This document shows, one piece after another, positions 1-10,493 of a stretch of DNA of 64,000 nt. The position numbers and the translations under genes were made by a program. The stretch comes from Crotalaria pallida (Eukaryota > Streptophyta > Magnoliopsida > Fabales > Fabaceae), in contig CM075650.1 of assembly GCA_037953625.1 (NCBI GenBank), positions 127,331,706 to 127,395,705 on the forward strand, written 5' to 3'. The stretch's first letter is position 1. Every line of letters begins with the position of its first letter. Below the pieces are notes generated by a model, which ran no database searches, was not told the origin of the DNA, and saw nothing but the letters and a program-made list of their open reading frames with translations.

Positions 1-351
1 GTCTTTGTGGGTGAGGCTATTTTGTTTTTTTGGCTTTAATTTGCTGGTTTTGGCTTGTTTTTGTCTTTGTTTTGTATTTTCGGTGGGGGAGGCTATTTTG
101 TTTTTTTGGCTTTAATTTGCTGCTTTAATTTATGCCCTCACTTTCGAAAGGATCAAAACCGATTATCATGGGTCGAAAACGATTTGCATTCATCTGCAAG
201 AAGTTGGAATACATATCTTAAGCACACCCAACATTGATATATGGTCTTGCTTTATGAGTAAATAAATACTACCTCCATTTTTATTTATTTTCCTTTTTAC
301 GAAAATTCACCAACCAATATGCTAATTATTACACCTAATTTCACATAATCA
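1..351. other. AT-rich sequence, no gene seen; 34-bp direct repeat
   Basis: No coding region is supported here. A 34-bp block (13-46) recurs exactly at 89-122, 76 bp apart, so a small tandem duplication is present. The 60-aa reading frame across it (55-237) lies in low-complexity T-rich sequence and is not credible as a gene. Confidence 0.5.
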
Positions 352-441
352 ATTTATTTTGGGAAAAACTGTCATTTTGATCCTCAACATTGCAAGATAG
401 TTTCATTTTTGTCTTTGAAATTTCAAAAATTTCTCTTTAGT

Positions 442-598
442 TTTTTTTTTATAATTTTTTTTATTCCACCAAACTAGAAATATAAGAAATACTTCTAAAT
501 GATAACAAAATAGAAACAGCAACTGAGCAAATACTAATATAACATACATTCACCCACCCCAAACTCCTAATATCATAAACAATAGCAGCCCAAAAGTG
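442..598 (-). mobile_element. Poly(A) retroposon insertion (truncated LINE or retroposed RNA)
   Basis: The segment is flanked by a 13-bp direct repeat ATTTCTCTTTAGT (429-441 and 599-611) and starts on the plus strand with a run of T, i.e. a 3' poly(A) tail on the minus strand. It interrupts the left arm of the MULE-like foldback; removing it restores alignment with the right arm near 9060-9115. A 13-bp TSD plus a poly(A) tail is the signature of target-primed reverse transcription. No ORF or tRNA-like box is visible in the 150 bp, so the source RNA is unknown. Confidence 0.7.
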
Positions 599-760
599 AT
601 TTCTCTTTAGTCCTTGAGATTCTAAAATGTTACTTATGTTAGTTCCTAAAAGTGATTTTGTTTAATTCTTCTTTATGTTTTATCCCTAACTTATAAATAT
701 TTAATTTAATTTAATCACTAAATCTAGATTGAAGACCAATTTAGTCCTTGATGTTTTTCT

Positions 761-1090
761 GATAGGAAGCTAAAAGCTATCATACCAAAAGTGATTAATT
801 CTAAAAGCTATTCCTACTCCTACAAAAGCTAATAAAAGATAATAAATATAAATAGCATCATTTTTCATTGATTCTAAAGCATAAGGGATACAATCCTTAT
901 ATAACAAATATTAAAGCCCTAAAACTAATAATACCCATACACTTGGCATAATCCTAAACACTAAGAACCTTCTAGAATTACAAATATTTAATAACTATTT
1001 ATTTAATTATCTAACTATAATTATCCTACTCCCTTCCTCCAAATGGGCCATATAATCAACTTTATCATTATATGGCCCATCATCCTATTA
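761..1090 (-). repeat. LTR (3' LTR) of the short LTR element
   Basis: Near-identical to 8402-8732, differing by a few substitutions and one base of length. The left TSD TTTTC lies at 756-760. Confidence 0.8.
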
Positions 1091-1702
1091 TTGCCAACCC
1101 CTAGAAGACCAACCTTGCCCTCAAGGTTGAATAATTGCTCAAAGATTTCAATGGCTTGATCAACTGAATTTAGAGGACTATGAGCCCGTTTGATTGTGTT
1201 TTGGTTTTTTTGTTTTCGAAACTATTTTGTAATGTTGTTTTTAAGAATTGTTTTTCAGAATAAAAAAACAAAAAATTCCGTTTGGTAATACTATTTTGAA
1301 AACAGTTTTAAAAACTAAAGAACAAAAAAATTCGTTTGGTAAATATGTTCTGAAAACATGTTTTTAAAACAAAAAAACAGAAAATTCATTTGGTTTGTAA
1401 TTTTTTTTTTTTTAATCTCATTTTATACTTTCTTTGATAATGTTAAAGAACCAAAAGACATGTACATGTTTATTAATCAAAATAATATAAAATCACGTTC
1501 AACATATTGAGTTTCTAAGAAAATCAGCTATTTTCTATAAACAAAAATTCACTTTACTCATAAAAATAACCAAATAACTACTTGATAATGTCACTTGAGT
1601 TCCTAACCAACTATTACAATTATACCTTATAAACACTTTAGGTACAAACTTAAAGTTAAAACAAGTACGATTATATGAATAATGAGAGTCCAATTTAATA
1701 AG

Positions 1703-3109
1703 CTAAATTGCAGAATTGTTATGTGCTACCCACATCCTATTTGCAATACGATCACGACATTCTGCCATTCTTGTTGCACCATCATTAGATAATCTTGACA
1801 AGTTGTCAATGCTTGAACTTGGTACCTCTATGCGAGAAGCTTCCCTCATAGTCTCTAATTGTGCAAGATCCATATCTTCCCACATTGTAAATAAATCATC
1901 ACCTAAATTCCACTTACGTATATAGTTATGAATAGCGCAACATGCTATCACTATAAGTCGTTGCCTAGAAGGTTTATATGGAGGCATTAACTTTAAAATA
2001 GGAAACCTGCTCTTCAATACACCAAAGCAACGCTCAATAGTCATTCTTAAAGAGGAGTGCCTGTAGTTAAATAACTCTTCACGACTTCTTGGCTGTCTAC
2101 CTTGACCTCTATATTGTTCTGTATGATATCTTTGACCTCGATAAGGGGGAAGAAATCCTTCTATGCAAGAATAACCAGAATCCACGAGAAAGAATTTTCC
2201 TACATAAATAAGTGTACATAACATTCAATATGATACAAGATCATTTAATCAAAATAATTCAACTTTAATAAGATTCGTATTCACCTCGAGATGGCCATGG
2301 AAATTGTGCATTTGGATTGGTAACCGCATCTAAAAAAACTTTTGCATCGTGTGCACTTCCTTCCCATCCCGTGTAAACAAATGTGAACATCATATTGAAA
2401 TCACAAGCACACATAACATTTTGAGTGACGATTGACTTTCTACCTCTACACGAGGTTTGTTTTTCAGAAGGAACCCATGCACTAATATGCGTACCATCAA
2501 TTGCTCCTACACACTTCTATAAAAATAATCGAAAAAAATAGATTAAAGCAAGAAGGGGAAAAAAGAGAACATGAATATTCTAATTTTAGAAAGTCATACC
2601 TTGAACCAAGGGTAATATATTGGCTTACTTTTAACTTTGTCGGGTAATTCTTCGGTATCTTGTTTTATCAGCTCCTTTCCCAATCGACATACTGCTCTCA
2701 ACACTTCTTTGAAATAACGAGACACAGTTTCTGTTGAGTGTTGAAAGCGATCTGCAACCTGTCTATGGCCAACATCATGGCCAAGTATGAACAAAAACAT
2801 GAAAACCTTTTCTTCTACTTGCACAAACCTTGAATCATCCAAGTAATTTCTCCTTCTCAGTTCATTGCAAAAATTAACAAAACATGCTTTTTTCATTCTG
2901 AACTGCTCATAACACACTGTTTCAGATCCACTGAGTACCTCTGCAGTATAATCACGACCACTTAATGCCGATGTCCGAACTTTTTCTTTATACAAATACT
3001 TATTACTATAATTGTAGATCATATTAACCACCATCAACTCAGCTAATTCTTCATCATCACTTGAATCTGATGAAGAATCATCAAAGCTAAAAGCATTATC
3101 AACCTCCAT
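1703..3109 (-). CDS. Harbinger (HARBI1-type) DDE transposase, three exons
   Basis: Catalyses excision and insertion of the element. Exons on the minus strand are 3109-2600, 2516-2285 and 2199-1703. Both introns start GT and end AG, and the joined frame is open for 412 codons starting at an ATG. Exon 1 (170 codons) has an acidic N-terminus followed by a helix-turn-helix-like segment around HRQVADRFQHSTETVSRYFKE. Exon 2 carries the first catalytic Asp in GAIDGTH and the second in WEGSAHDAK. Exon 3 carries VDSGY and the catalytic Glu in MTIERCFGVLKSRF, then the HNYIRKWN tail typical of the family. The length is normal for HARBI1-like proteins. No stop or frameshift is visible, unlike most elements in this window. 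Intron positions are predicted from sequence, not from transcripts. Confidence 0.85.
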
Positions 3110-3435
3110 TATATCTATGACCTGTCATAAAACGTTATCTCCACTCAAATTACAATCTATGTACTTAATTAGATGTACAAGCTAACGAATACTCAAACAG
3201 TAAAACCTAACATTCCAGAAAAGCAAATAATTAACTAAAAGTTAACATTCCAGAAAAGCTAACATTCTAGAAAAGCAAATAATTTTTGATTGCAAACAAA
3301 AAGGAGATAAAAGATATCACACAAAATCAAAAGCAATTGGGACACAAGTATTCACAATTACAAAACTGAATTGTACTTTTGAGAACATAAAAAGGTGTGT
3401 TCCTAAATGACTCTCAAATAAAGATATCTCTTAAA

Positions 3436-4441
3436 TCATTTAAGTCTACGTAGCCATCCTGGTTTCCTAGCATCGGACATGGTAAGGAACACTTCTCGCA
3501 ATTCCTTCTCCTTAAAAGCATCCACAGCCTTACTATAAGTGTCATCCGAAATGCCTTCAATCCCTTCAAGGGCAATCACACACCTAGCTACAGAATAATC
3601 AGATGATGCTGTTGAAGAATTGGCCTCACTACTCTTACCCCTACACATCTCAGCCCTAGCCAAAGAATACTCTGCTTTCGCTTTAGAGGCTTTAGCCCAT
3701 TCTTGAAGCGCTTCTCCCATTTCAAAAGTTTTAGACTCTCTCTTGTGTTTGCGCTCTTTGACATGAATTTTGCGTTTTCCACTACGCGTTGTGCGCTCAA
3801 ATGTTTGTGTGACATCATCTGAGCTACTCTCATGCTCAAGATCTACATGAACTCCGGAGTTGATGTATTGATTGTCAAGCTCATTCTCTTCATCAGTATT
3901 TGGTGGATCCTGGGTAGATGAATGATGAAGTACTCCAGTTGCAGTACTCCTATTAAATATGATTTTCATTGACTCATAATCCTCTAATCCTTTCTTCTTA
4001 AATTGAGCGGCATCTGGATGCACCTACAAACAAAACAGTGATAAAATCAAAATACTTAAAAATTAATCTAGAGATAAAATCATATAAATATTCTATCAAT
4101 TAAAATATTAAACATACCCGAAGGTAAGATTCCCAAACATCTTGAGCGGCCGTGACAGTGTTGGTTGCTGGATTTCAGCCAAAACCAGATTGCTGAAGAA
4201 GTAAAGCGAATTCACGATGCCTACTCCTCAATCTATTGAACTTTTGTTTGATTTGTTTGATATTAAAACTACGCTTAGTTGTGGAATTCAACTTATCCTT
4301 AATTAAATTCCATGTTCTAGTTTGAAACACACCATTTTGCATATTTCCTTTAGTGACCTCATCTACCATAATACGTACGAAAGTTTTAATTATGGGCTCA
4401 GGCCACACCTTTGAGTCATTTGTATCAACACTGGTTTCCAT
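3436..4441 (-). pseudogene. Harbinger-associated Myb/SANT-like DNA-binding protein (one nonsense codon)
   Basis: The partner gene of the transposase; in characterised PIF/Harbinger and PING-type systems such proteins bind the element ends and help bring the transposase to DNA. The ATG lies at 4439-4441. The first exon encodes a Myb/SANT-like domain (WPEPIIKTFVRIMVDEV..., then NRLRSRHREFALLL). The frame reaches a TGA after GFG at 4175-4177 where the family normally has Trp (TGG to TGA). The same frame then continues through a typical NPATNTVTAAQDVWESYLR stretch to a GT-AG intron at 4024-4117, and on in 3436-4023 (HPDAAQFKKKGLEDYESM..., basic region, C-terminal KPGWLRRLK). A single stop codon is therefore the only lesion I see. 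Confidence 0.75.
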
Positions 4442-6599
4442 CTATCATGAACATCACATTCAAAGTAAGTAATTTAAAAACTGACAATTTTTGTAACAAA
4501 GAAAAAAGTATGTATGCCAAAGAAAAAAGCAAAGAAACATGCCACCTAAGTAGGAATGTGCTTTACATTATACACTGACATGTATATCTGAATTTACATA
4601 TATAAAAGAATATACACTCTGTGTCTGTGAGAATAACTTCAAATTAAGTACCCAATCAACTCAAAGTCAAAGTCTCATATTAAACTAGGGAAGGAAAATT
4701 CATGAACATTATTGATAGCAATGGCTCTCAGGAAAAAAAATAAGACTCTTAGTTTAACAGGATAATATTATTGATAACATTATTGATAGGAGTATTAGAC
4801 AAAATATTTCAATGCACTTAAATAATCGAATCTCACAGAGATGCTTGTTTCATAATTGAGCATCAAGCTAAGTCAAGATGGATTTAGTCTTCGTTACAGT
4901 ACTACTCTTGTTGCTATAGTTCATAATTGAGTATCTTGGGCATGAGTCTAGTCCTAGTCAAAAGCAATCGGGAACGGATGAAGTGGTTTGCATGTGGTTG
5001 ATGTCATGGAAAGCTATATGTATAAGCTAGCTCAAGGTGCCACTCCTACAAGGCTACAACCTTGAAAACAGTATTGAAATAAGACCTCCCAAGGCCCCAA
5101 AAAGAATAAGATAGATAAGATTAACGTTATGAGCATTAAAAAGTGACAGACGAGGCATTTCTTCTATGAAACATACATGAGCAACATATTTTATCCAAAC
5201 ACACAAGATTAGATTTTGGTTACCACTCAATTACTATCAAAGTATTGCCTGAAATTAAGATCCAAGGCATCCATCCTGTGCAGATGAGAAAGGAGGAAAA
5301 TTGGGCATAAACAACTCTTTGATTTGTCTTGAAATGGGTATTAATTAAACAACTACAAAGCAAAAGCTAGGAAGCCATCAATAAGTCAATAACTAACAAA
5401 TTGACATCTAGACTCATATCACATCTCCTGTAATTACACAAGTTCTATATAAATATAGGATTGTTCTTCCCAAGATCTTCGTACTTCTATGATACTCCAT
5501 TTTTATACATGTTCCATTCATCTATGTTGAAAGCTAAGTAAAATAGATACGAGTAATTGAATATGTTGAAAGCTAAGTAAGTTAGCATGTATACATTTGG
5601 CTTCAGATAAAATAGATTCTCTTGTAGTTATATCAATGCCAATTAGCAGTTATATCTTTGATGGCCGCGAAATAGCAGTGAAGGAAAAACATCAGAGAGC
5701 ATATTCTATGAAGAACCTGTGAGGAAATAAATTAAAGAATGTATTGAAACATCCCTCTTACACATAAAATGGAAAAAAGCTTCTCTCATTGTATCCTTCG
5801 ATAAAGAGCGACTTAATACTAATGAATCATCAAGATGAAAAGATATCTTAGTAGTAAGTAAATAAAGCCAGAGGTTCACACTCATTTCATCAGTAATTCA
5901 GTATACAGGAAGCAATAAGATGGAAAAATTGCAAAAGCTAAGAGTTACTACATAGTTTCTCAGGTGAGTTTAAATTCAACCCTCAACTAAAGGTAACAAA
6001 GCTAATTATACCAACTGTGTGTCACCTCAACGCAAGATACTATGATGAAACTGATTTATGCTAGCTACACACCCACATCTTTTGAAAATCCCTTACATTG
6101 AAGATTAAGAAAAACCACATAAGTTAAAAAAAACGGAAAAAACACCAAGTTCCAGTTCAAACTTCCACCGTGTTACAAACCAAGATGATGAAAGCACTCA
6201 ATTCAATCACACGTTAGACCCAGACAAACTTTAATGGGAAGGCATCAAATGTCTTGCAAAAAATTAAAAAAGAAAAAACAGCATCCCCAAAATATTAGTA
6301 GTATTAAGCAGTCTCTTAAAAAAAAAGGAACATTCAGGATTCCACTCAACCATATGACGCTGGTAGTGAAAATGTTATTAACTCATGCCCAAAGAGAAAA
6401 ATAACAGAATACACATCAAAGGTACCAACTACAAGTTCAAGATAGTAGTTCAAATACACAAATTACATAAAACCCATCAAAGATTTTTCACAACCAAGGT
6501 ATAAACACATAAAATACACAAATTACAAAAAACAAAATTCAATTCAACACATACAAATTCACAAGTTGCAACAATATTTGTAGAAAAATCACATAATCA
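4442..6599. other. Non-coding interior of the Harbinger element
   Basis: No ORF or known repeat is supported. If the leader exon is real, this stretch is its intron. It is AT-rich, with no obvious tandem array. Confidence 0.4.
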
Positions 6600-6840
6600 A
6601 AAATTGCAAAAATCGTAAAATACCTCAAAAGACGAAGAAGAAGAAGAAACAGATCACCAAAGATGAGAGAAAGCTTCGTGAGAGAGAAGAATCACGCGAG
6701 AGAGAAGAGAGAAGCAGCTAGCATCACACATCGCGAGAGAAAGAGAGAAGCTGCGCATCGCACATCGCCAGAGAAAGAGAGAAGCTGCGTTAGTTGAGGG
6801 AAGAAGCAAGAAGAATTAGGGTTTAGATGAAGTTATGAAT
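6600..6840 (-). promoter_or_regulatory. Probable 5' leader exon and long leader intron of the Harbinger transcript
   Basis: On the minus strand this stretch reads AACCCTAATTCTTCTTGC followed by several CTTCTCTCTTTCTC pyrimidine blocks. That is typical of plant 5' untranslated leaders. It ends in CTTTTGAG|GTATTTTACG, a plausible splice donor near 6620. A plausible acceptor (TTCATGATAG) sits directly before the Myb/SANT ATG at 4441, giving a leader intron of about 2.2 kb. The CGCGAGAGA blocks are locally duplicated. This is inference from composition and splice-like signals. Confidence 0.4.
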
Positions 6841-7083
6841 AATTACAGGAATGCCATTAATGAAAACAGTGTGTTTTCCGTGTTTTTTTTTGTTCTCAAA
6901 ATTTGGGCCAAAACAAAACAAAAACAAGTTGGATCTGTTCTGAGTTTTTGATTTTTAAAACAAAAAATTAAAAATTGTTTTGGGAACAACTTATACCAAA
7001 ACAACCCAACCAAACAAGTTTTATTGTTTTTTAATTCTTAAGAACAAAAAAACTATTTCCAGAACAGTAATCAAACAGAAATT

Positions 7084-8401
7084 CCCCTTTTTTTGTTCTT
7101 CAAATCCGTTTGGATCCTCAAGGAGAATAACAAATTGTTGTTCCAGTGTAAAAAAGCTTAGTGGATCTTGATAGTCCAAATGTTGCAATTCAAGTGTAAA
7201 GTTTGGGCCACTGAAAATGGTAAGCCCATAAGAAGAAAGTGGTGTTAAAATGTCCATGTGGCTTGATGGGAGTGGAAGATTTAGCAACACACGGATTGTG
7301 CTTTCTATGGACGGCTGAGATTGCTCTATCCTTTGCATGAGTGGATGAGATTGCACCATTATTTTCCAAAACATAGTGTTAAAACCAATCTCTTTTTTTC
7401 TTCCGTCCAAAATGTGTTTTGCACCAAGAGGTTTTTCCCAGTAACTACTACATGAAAACCGAACCATTACTGTGGCCTCTTTCTCTTTCTCGCTCTCAAT
7501 TCTCTGGCCGGAGATGATTTCTGGCGCTGGAGACAAAGGCTCCCGCGGCGGAGCTCGTGGCATTGACAGCGATTCCAAGGGCGTCAAACACGATGGTGAA
7601 GGAGAATGAATCACGACGACGGCAACGGGAGGCGCGACATCGTCATGTGACGAGTGTGGCAGTGTTGCGGTGGAGAGCGGTGCCGATGATGGTGGCTTCC
7701 ACGGTTGCGCTCGGAGTCCCACGAAGATCTCCGCATCTCTTCTGCCGGCAGTGGTTTTTGGCGGTGATGCTCGCGACGGAGACGACCACTTTCGGTGGCA
7801 CATAGAGTTCCCTTTGCGTTTTCCAGAGAAGACGTCCGGTGGGGAGGGTCGCTGTGGAGACGCTTGTGTCCTTGGTGGCCCAAAAACTTTCTGGTTTGAT
7901 GATGAATGGCGGTGTGGTACAAGGCCGTACCATGGTTGTTTATGCCAAAGTTGTGTGGGTGTGGGTTGTCGACAAACACACAGTGTTTTGTGGCGGTGCT
8001 TCAGCGATCGGTGGTGAAGGGATAGGAGTTTCCTGTTTTTCTTCTGTTTCTGTTTTTGCCTTTGTTTGTATTTTTCTGGTTGGTAGTGTTGTTGATGTTG
8101 AGATGATGGTGTTTGATAGTAGAGTGAACAATAAAGATGAAGCGGTGAAATATAGAACGACAGTGATGAAGCATAGAACGACGGTGACGAATCATAGAAC
8201 GACGGTGAATAAAAGGGTGGTTTTGGTGATGGGTACAGCCAAGGAGGAGTGTGGGATGGTTGCTGGTATGATGAAAGTGTATAAGAATTATGTGAATCTG
8301 AGAATGTAAAGGGTTGAGGTGGTGGTGGCTGTGGTGTTGGTGGCCACGTTGAGAAGGAAGGGAAGGGTGAGGGTGGTGAATTCATGGATGAAAGCACCAA
8401 T
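7084..8401 (-). other. Internal region of the short LTR element, GC-richer leader with proline-rich frame
   Basis: Between the Harbinger right end and the 5' LTR lies the element's 5' internal sequence. A minus-strand frame is open from 8400 to 7021 (459 codons). It begins next to the probable PBS with a Pro/Ser/Tyr-rich stretch (PPSPFPSFSTWPPTPQPPPP) and runs on into Harbinger DNA, so its C-terminus (after roughly residue 440) is not native. Several other frames are open here too, which points to composition rather than selection. I see no gag, zinc-knuckle or protease motif. Probably an element leader, less likely a captured gene piece. Confidence 0.4.
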
Positions 8402-8732
8402 TGATAGGAAGCTAAAAGCTATCCTACCAAAAGTGATTAATTCTAAAAGCTATTCCTACTCCTACAAAAGCTAATAAAAGATAATAAAGATAAATTGCAT
8501 CATTTTTCATTGATTCTAAAGCATAAGGGATCCAATCCTTATATAACAAATATTAAAACCCTAAAACTAATAATACTCATACACTTGGCATAATCCTAAA
8601 CACTAAGAACCTTCTAGAATTACAAATATTTAATAATTATTTATTTAATTATCTAACTATAATTATCCTACTCCCTTCATCCAAATGGGCCATATAGTCA
8701 AATTTGTCATTATATGACCCATCATCCTATTA
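8402..8732 (-). repeat. LTR (5' LTR) of the short LTR element
   Basis: Direct copy of 761-1090. The right TSD TTTTC lies at 8733-8737, after which the interrupted foldback arm of the MULE-like host resumes. Confidence 0.8.
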
Positions 8733-9160
8733 TTTTCACTATACCAACTTAGCCCCTGAATATTTATAAGTACAAATTTAGTCCCTCAAGATTTTCAGAT
8801 GTACAAATTTGGTCCCTCAAGAAAATAAAATATAAATCTCGAAGGTATATACGAAAAAATTATACAAATTTTTAGGAACCAAATTGGTATATCTGAAAAT
8901 CTCAAAGTACTAAATATGTACTTATAAATTTTCGGGGACTAAGTTGGTACAGTGAAAAAATATCAAGGACTAAATTGATACTTCACTCTTAAATATATCT
9001 CAGTTACATCCTTGGGATGACTGCTAACAACCCATGCGACTCTTAGATGAGTAACATTTTACAATCTCGGGACTAAAGAAGAATTTTTGAAATCTCAGAA
9101 ACGAAAGTGAATCCACCTTGCAATGTCAAGGACCAAAATGACAATTTTATCATTTATTTT

Positions 9161-9386
9161 ATTTTACATATTTAAAATTTATCTCTCCATCAACTTATGT
9201 TAATATTAACCTAGTAATAACATTTCTTTTCATTATTAAGATTATTTCACTAACTATTTTTCTCTCATTAAAAAAAATTTTCACTAATTATTTTTCAATT
9301 TCTCATATAGAATATAAATAATAAATTAAAACATCTACTAATACTTTCTTAAAATTCTAATTGAACAATACAAAAAAAAAAAAAAC
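9161..9386. other. AT-rich spacer
   Basis: Between the MULE-like element and the SINE; nothing recognisable. Confidence 0.4.
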
Positions 9387-9395
9387 AATTTATAC

Positions 9396-9551
9396 TTTTT
9401 TTAACCCAGAACCTGGGATCCACCCGGCCATATTGGACTTGGCGAGTCTGGCCAAACATGTCCAGCTTAGCCAGGGATCGAACACGAAACCTTAGACTCC
9501 TTTATACTCACCATTTACCAACTGGGCTATGCTTGGTGAACCTAGTTAAAT
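9396..9551 (-). mobile_element. tRNA-derived SINE
   Basis: On the minus strand the segment opens with a tRNA-like head. An A box TAGCCCAGTTGG (plus 9518-9529) is followed by a B box TGTTCGATCCC (plus 9474-9484). It ends in an A-rich tail (T run at plus 9396-9402). A 9-bp direct repeat AATTTATAC flanks it (9387-9395 and 9552-9560). A tRNA-like pol III promoter, A-rich tail and TSD together define a SINE. It is not a functional tRNA gene: the acceptor stem does not close and the body extends well past a tRNA's length. Confidence 0.85.
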
Positions 9552-9560
9552 AATTTATAC

Positions 9561-10490
9561 AACTTATTTATACTTTCCATATACAACTTATTTTCTCTTC
9601 AATTTTTATGAACTGAGTTAAATAATGTTATTATGAAGAAACAATAGTTACTCTCTCTTCCAATACAGTACTTGTTTTCTAGACGCCATTGCTCTCTTCC
9701 GATATACTTCCTCTATTTCCTATATTCATAGAGTTTTTCCCTTTTTTTTTTTATTCTTTTATAAACTTAATTAATGCACAATTAATACTATTATTTTCTA
9801 CTATATGTTTTATATTATAACCTCTTTTTCACATCTCATATCTTTCATTCTCTTCAATATATAATGATTTCATAGGAGTATTATAGTCAAAATAATCATA
9901 AATTCTTATATCATTTAATCATTTCTTAACACTCATGCATATCCTTAAAATACATTATTAATTAAACATATTACTTCTTTTGGTCTTTATTATACAATAG
10001 ATCATATTAGTGTTCTACAATAAAAAAAAAGTTAACTAAGTCTCGATCATTAAATATTATCATTCATAAGATACCCATATTTAAACTAGTTTTCTCAATT
10101 AATTGTTGCTTTATTCTCATTGATATATTTTTAAAATATCTATATTTTTTTATGAATTTGAGAAAATTAAATATATTAGTTCGTGTAAGGATCGACTCCA
10201 CTAATGTACTTGTTTGTTAATCGTAATGAATCCTTGCATTGAATGAAGTCGCATATATACCGTATACATGGTACTACTTTTTTTGTTAATAGCGTTAATA
10301 TGACCGAATAATGTCACAACCAGTATTATTGATGGAATTTGCCTCTAACATCGAGAGAAAGGTGAACAGAGTTTTATTAATTTTATTAAAAAAAGTTAGA
10401 ATGAAAAAAAATTAACGATTAAAGTAAGCGTATGGGATAATTTTTGTTGATATATAAAAGTTAAGAGTTGTGCGAAAACGATTACAATGA
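9561..10490. other. AT-rich sequence, nothing recognised
   Basis: No ORF, tandem repeat or terminal inverted repeat that I can support. Confidence 0.4.
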
Positions 10491-10493
10491 AGG

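Larger units (their letters stand above)
1183..7083 (-). mobile_element. PIF/Harbinger transposon
   Basis: About 5.9 kb containing the two genes that define plant PIF/Harbinger elements, both on the minus strand: a DDE transposase of the HARBI1 type and a Myb/SANT-like protein. The ends carry related inverted sequences: the left has CCCGTTTGATTGTG, the right (reverse-complemented) has TTCTGTTTGATTACTG. Both are followed by several degenerate GTTTGGT subterminal copies (near 1280, 1335, 1388 and 6980-7015). I could not fix a clean 3-bp TSD, so the boundaries are good to roughly 10 bp. It is inserted in the internal region of the short LTR element. Confidence 0.8.
761..8732 (-). mobile_element. 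Short non-autonomous LTR retrotransposon, carrying a Harbinger insertion
   Basis: Two direct repeats of 330-331 bp (761-1090 and 8402-8732) bound this element, with 5-bp TSD TTTTC at 756-760 and 8733-8737. The LTR termini are inverted (TGATAGG...CCTATTA on the plus strand). Next to the right LTR, the minus strand reads ATTGGTGCTTTCATCC, a probable primer-binding region. Next to the left LTR, the minus strand has a purine-rich AGGGGTTGG, preceded by codons resembling the NLEGKV tail common near the ends of plant Ty3/Gypsy elements. Subtracting the Harbinger insert leaves only about 1.4 kb of internal DNA with no gag-pol, so it is a deletion-type, non-autonomous element. It sits inside the MULE-like foldback. 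Confidence 0.8.
361..9151. mobile_element. MULE-like foldback element, host of nested insertions
   Basis: The outermost layer of the first 9 kb. A 9-bp direct repeat ATTTATTTT flanks it (352-360 and 9152-9160), the TSD length typical of Mutator-like elements. The ends are inverted: the left begins GGGAAAAACTGTCATTTTG and the right, reverse-complemented, begins GATAAAATTGTCATTTTGG. The similarity then continues inward for several hundred bases through 'tttagtcc...' blocks (361-441 and 599-760 against 8738-9151). No transposase of its own is visible, so it is a non-autonomous long-TIR element. The TSD is AT-rich and could match partly by chance, but it sits exactly at the ends of the inverted similarity. 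Confidence 0.7.

Noticed and set aside
1183..7083. Harbinger transposase as a domesticated host HARBI1 gene
   Set aside because: The adjacent Myb/SANT partner, inverted ends and GTTTGGT subterminal repeats show it is still inside a transposon.
9470..9545. A tRNA gene on the minus strand
   Set aside because: The A and B boxes are real, but the stems do not close as a tRNA and the unit has an A tail and TSD, so it is a SINE.
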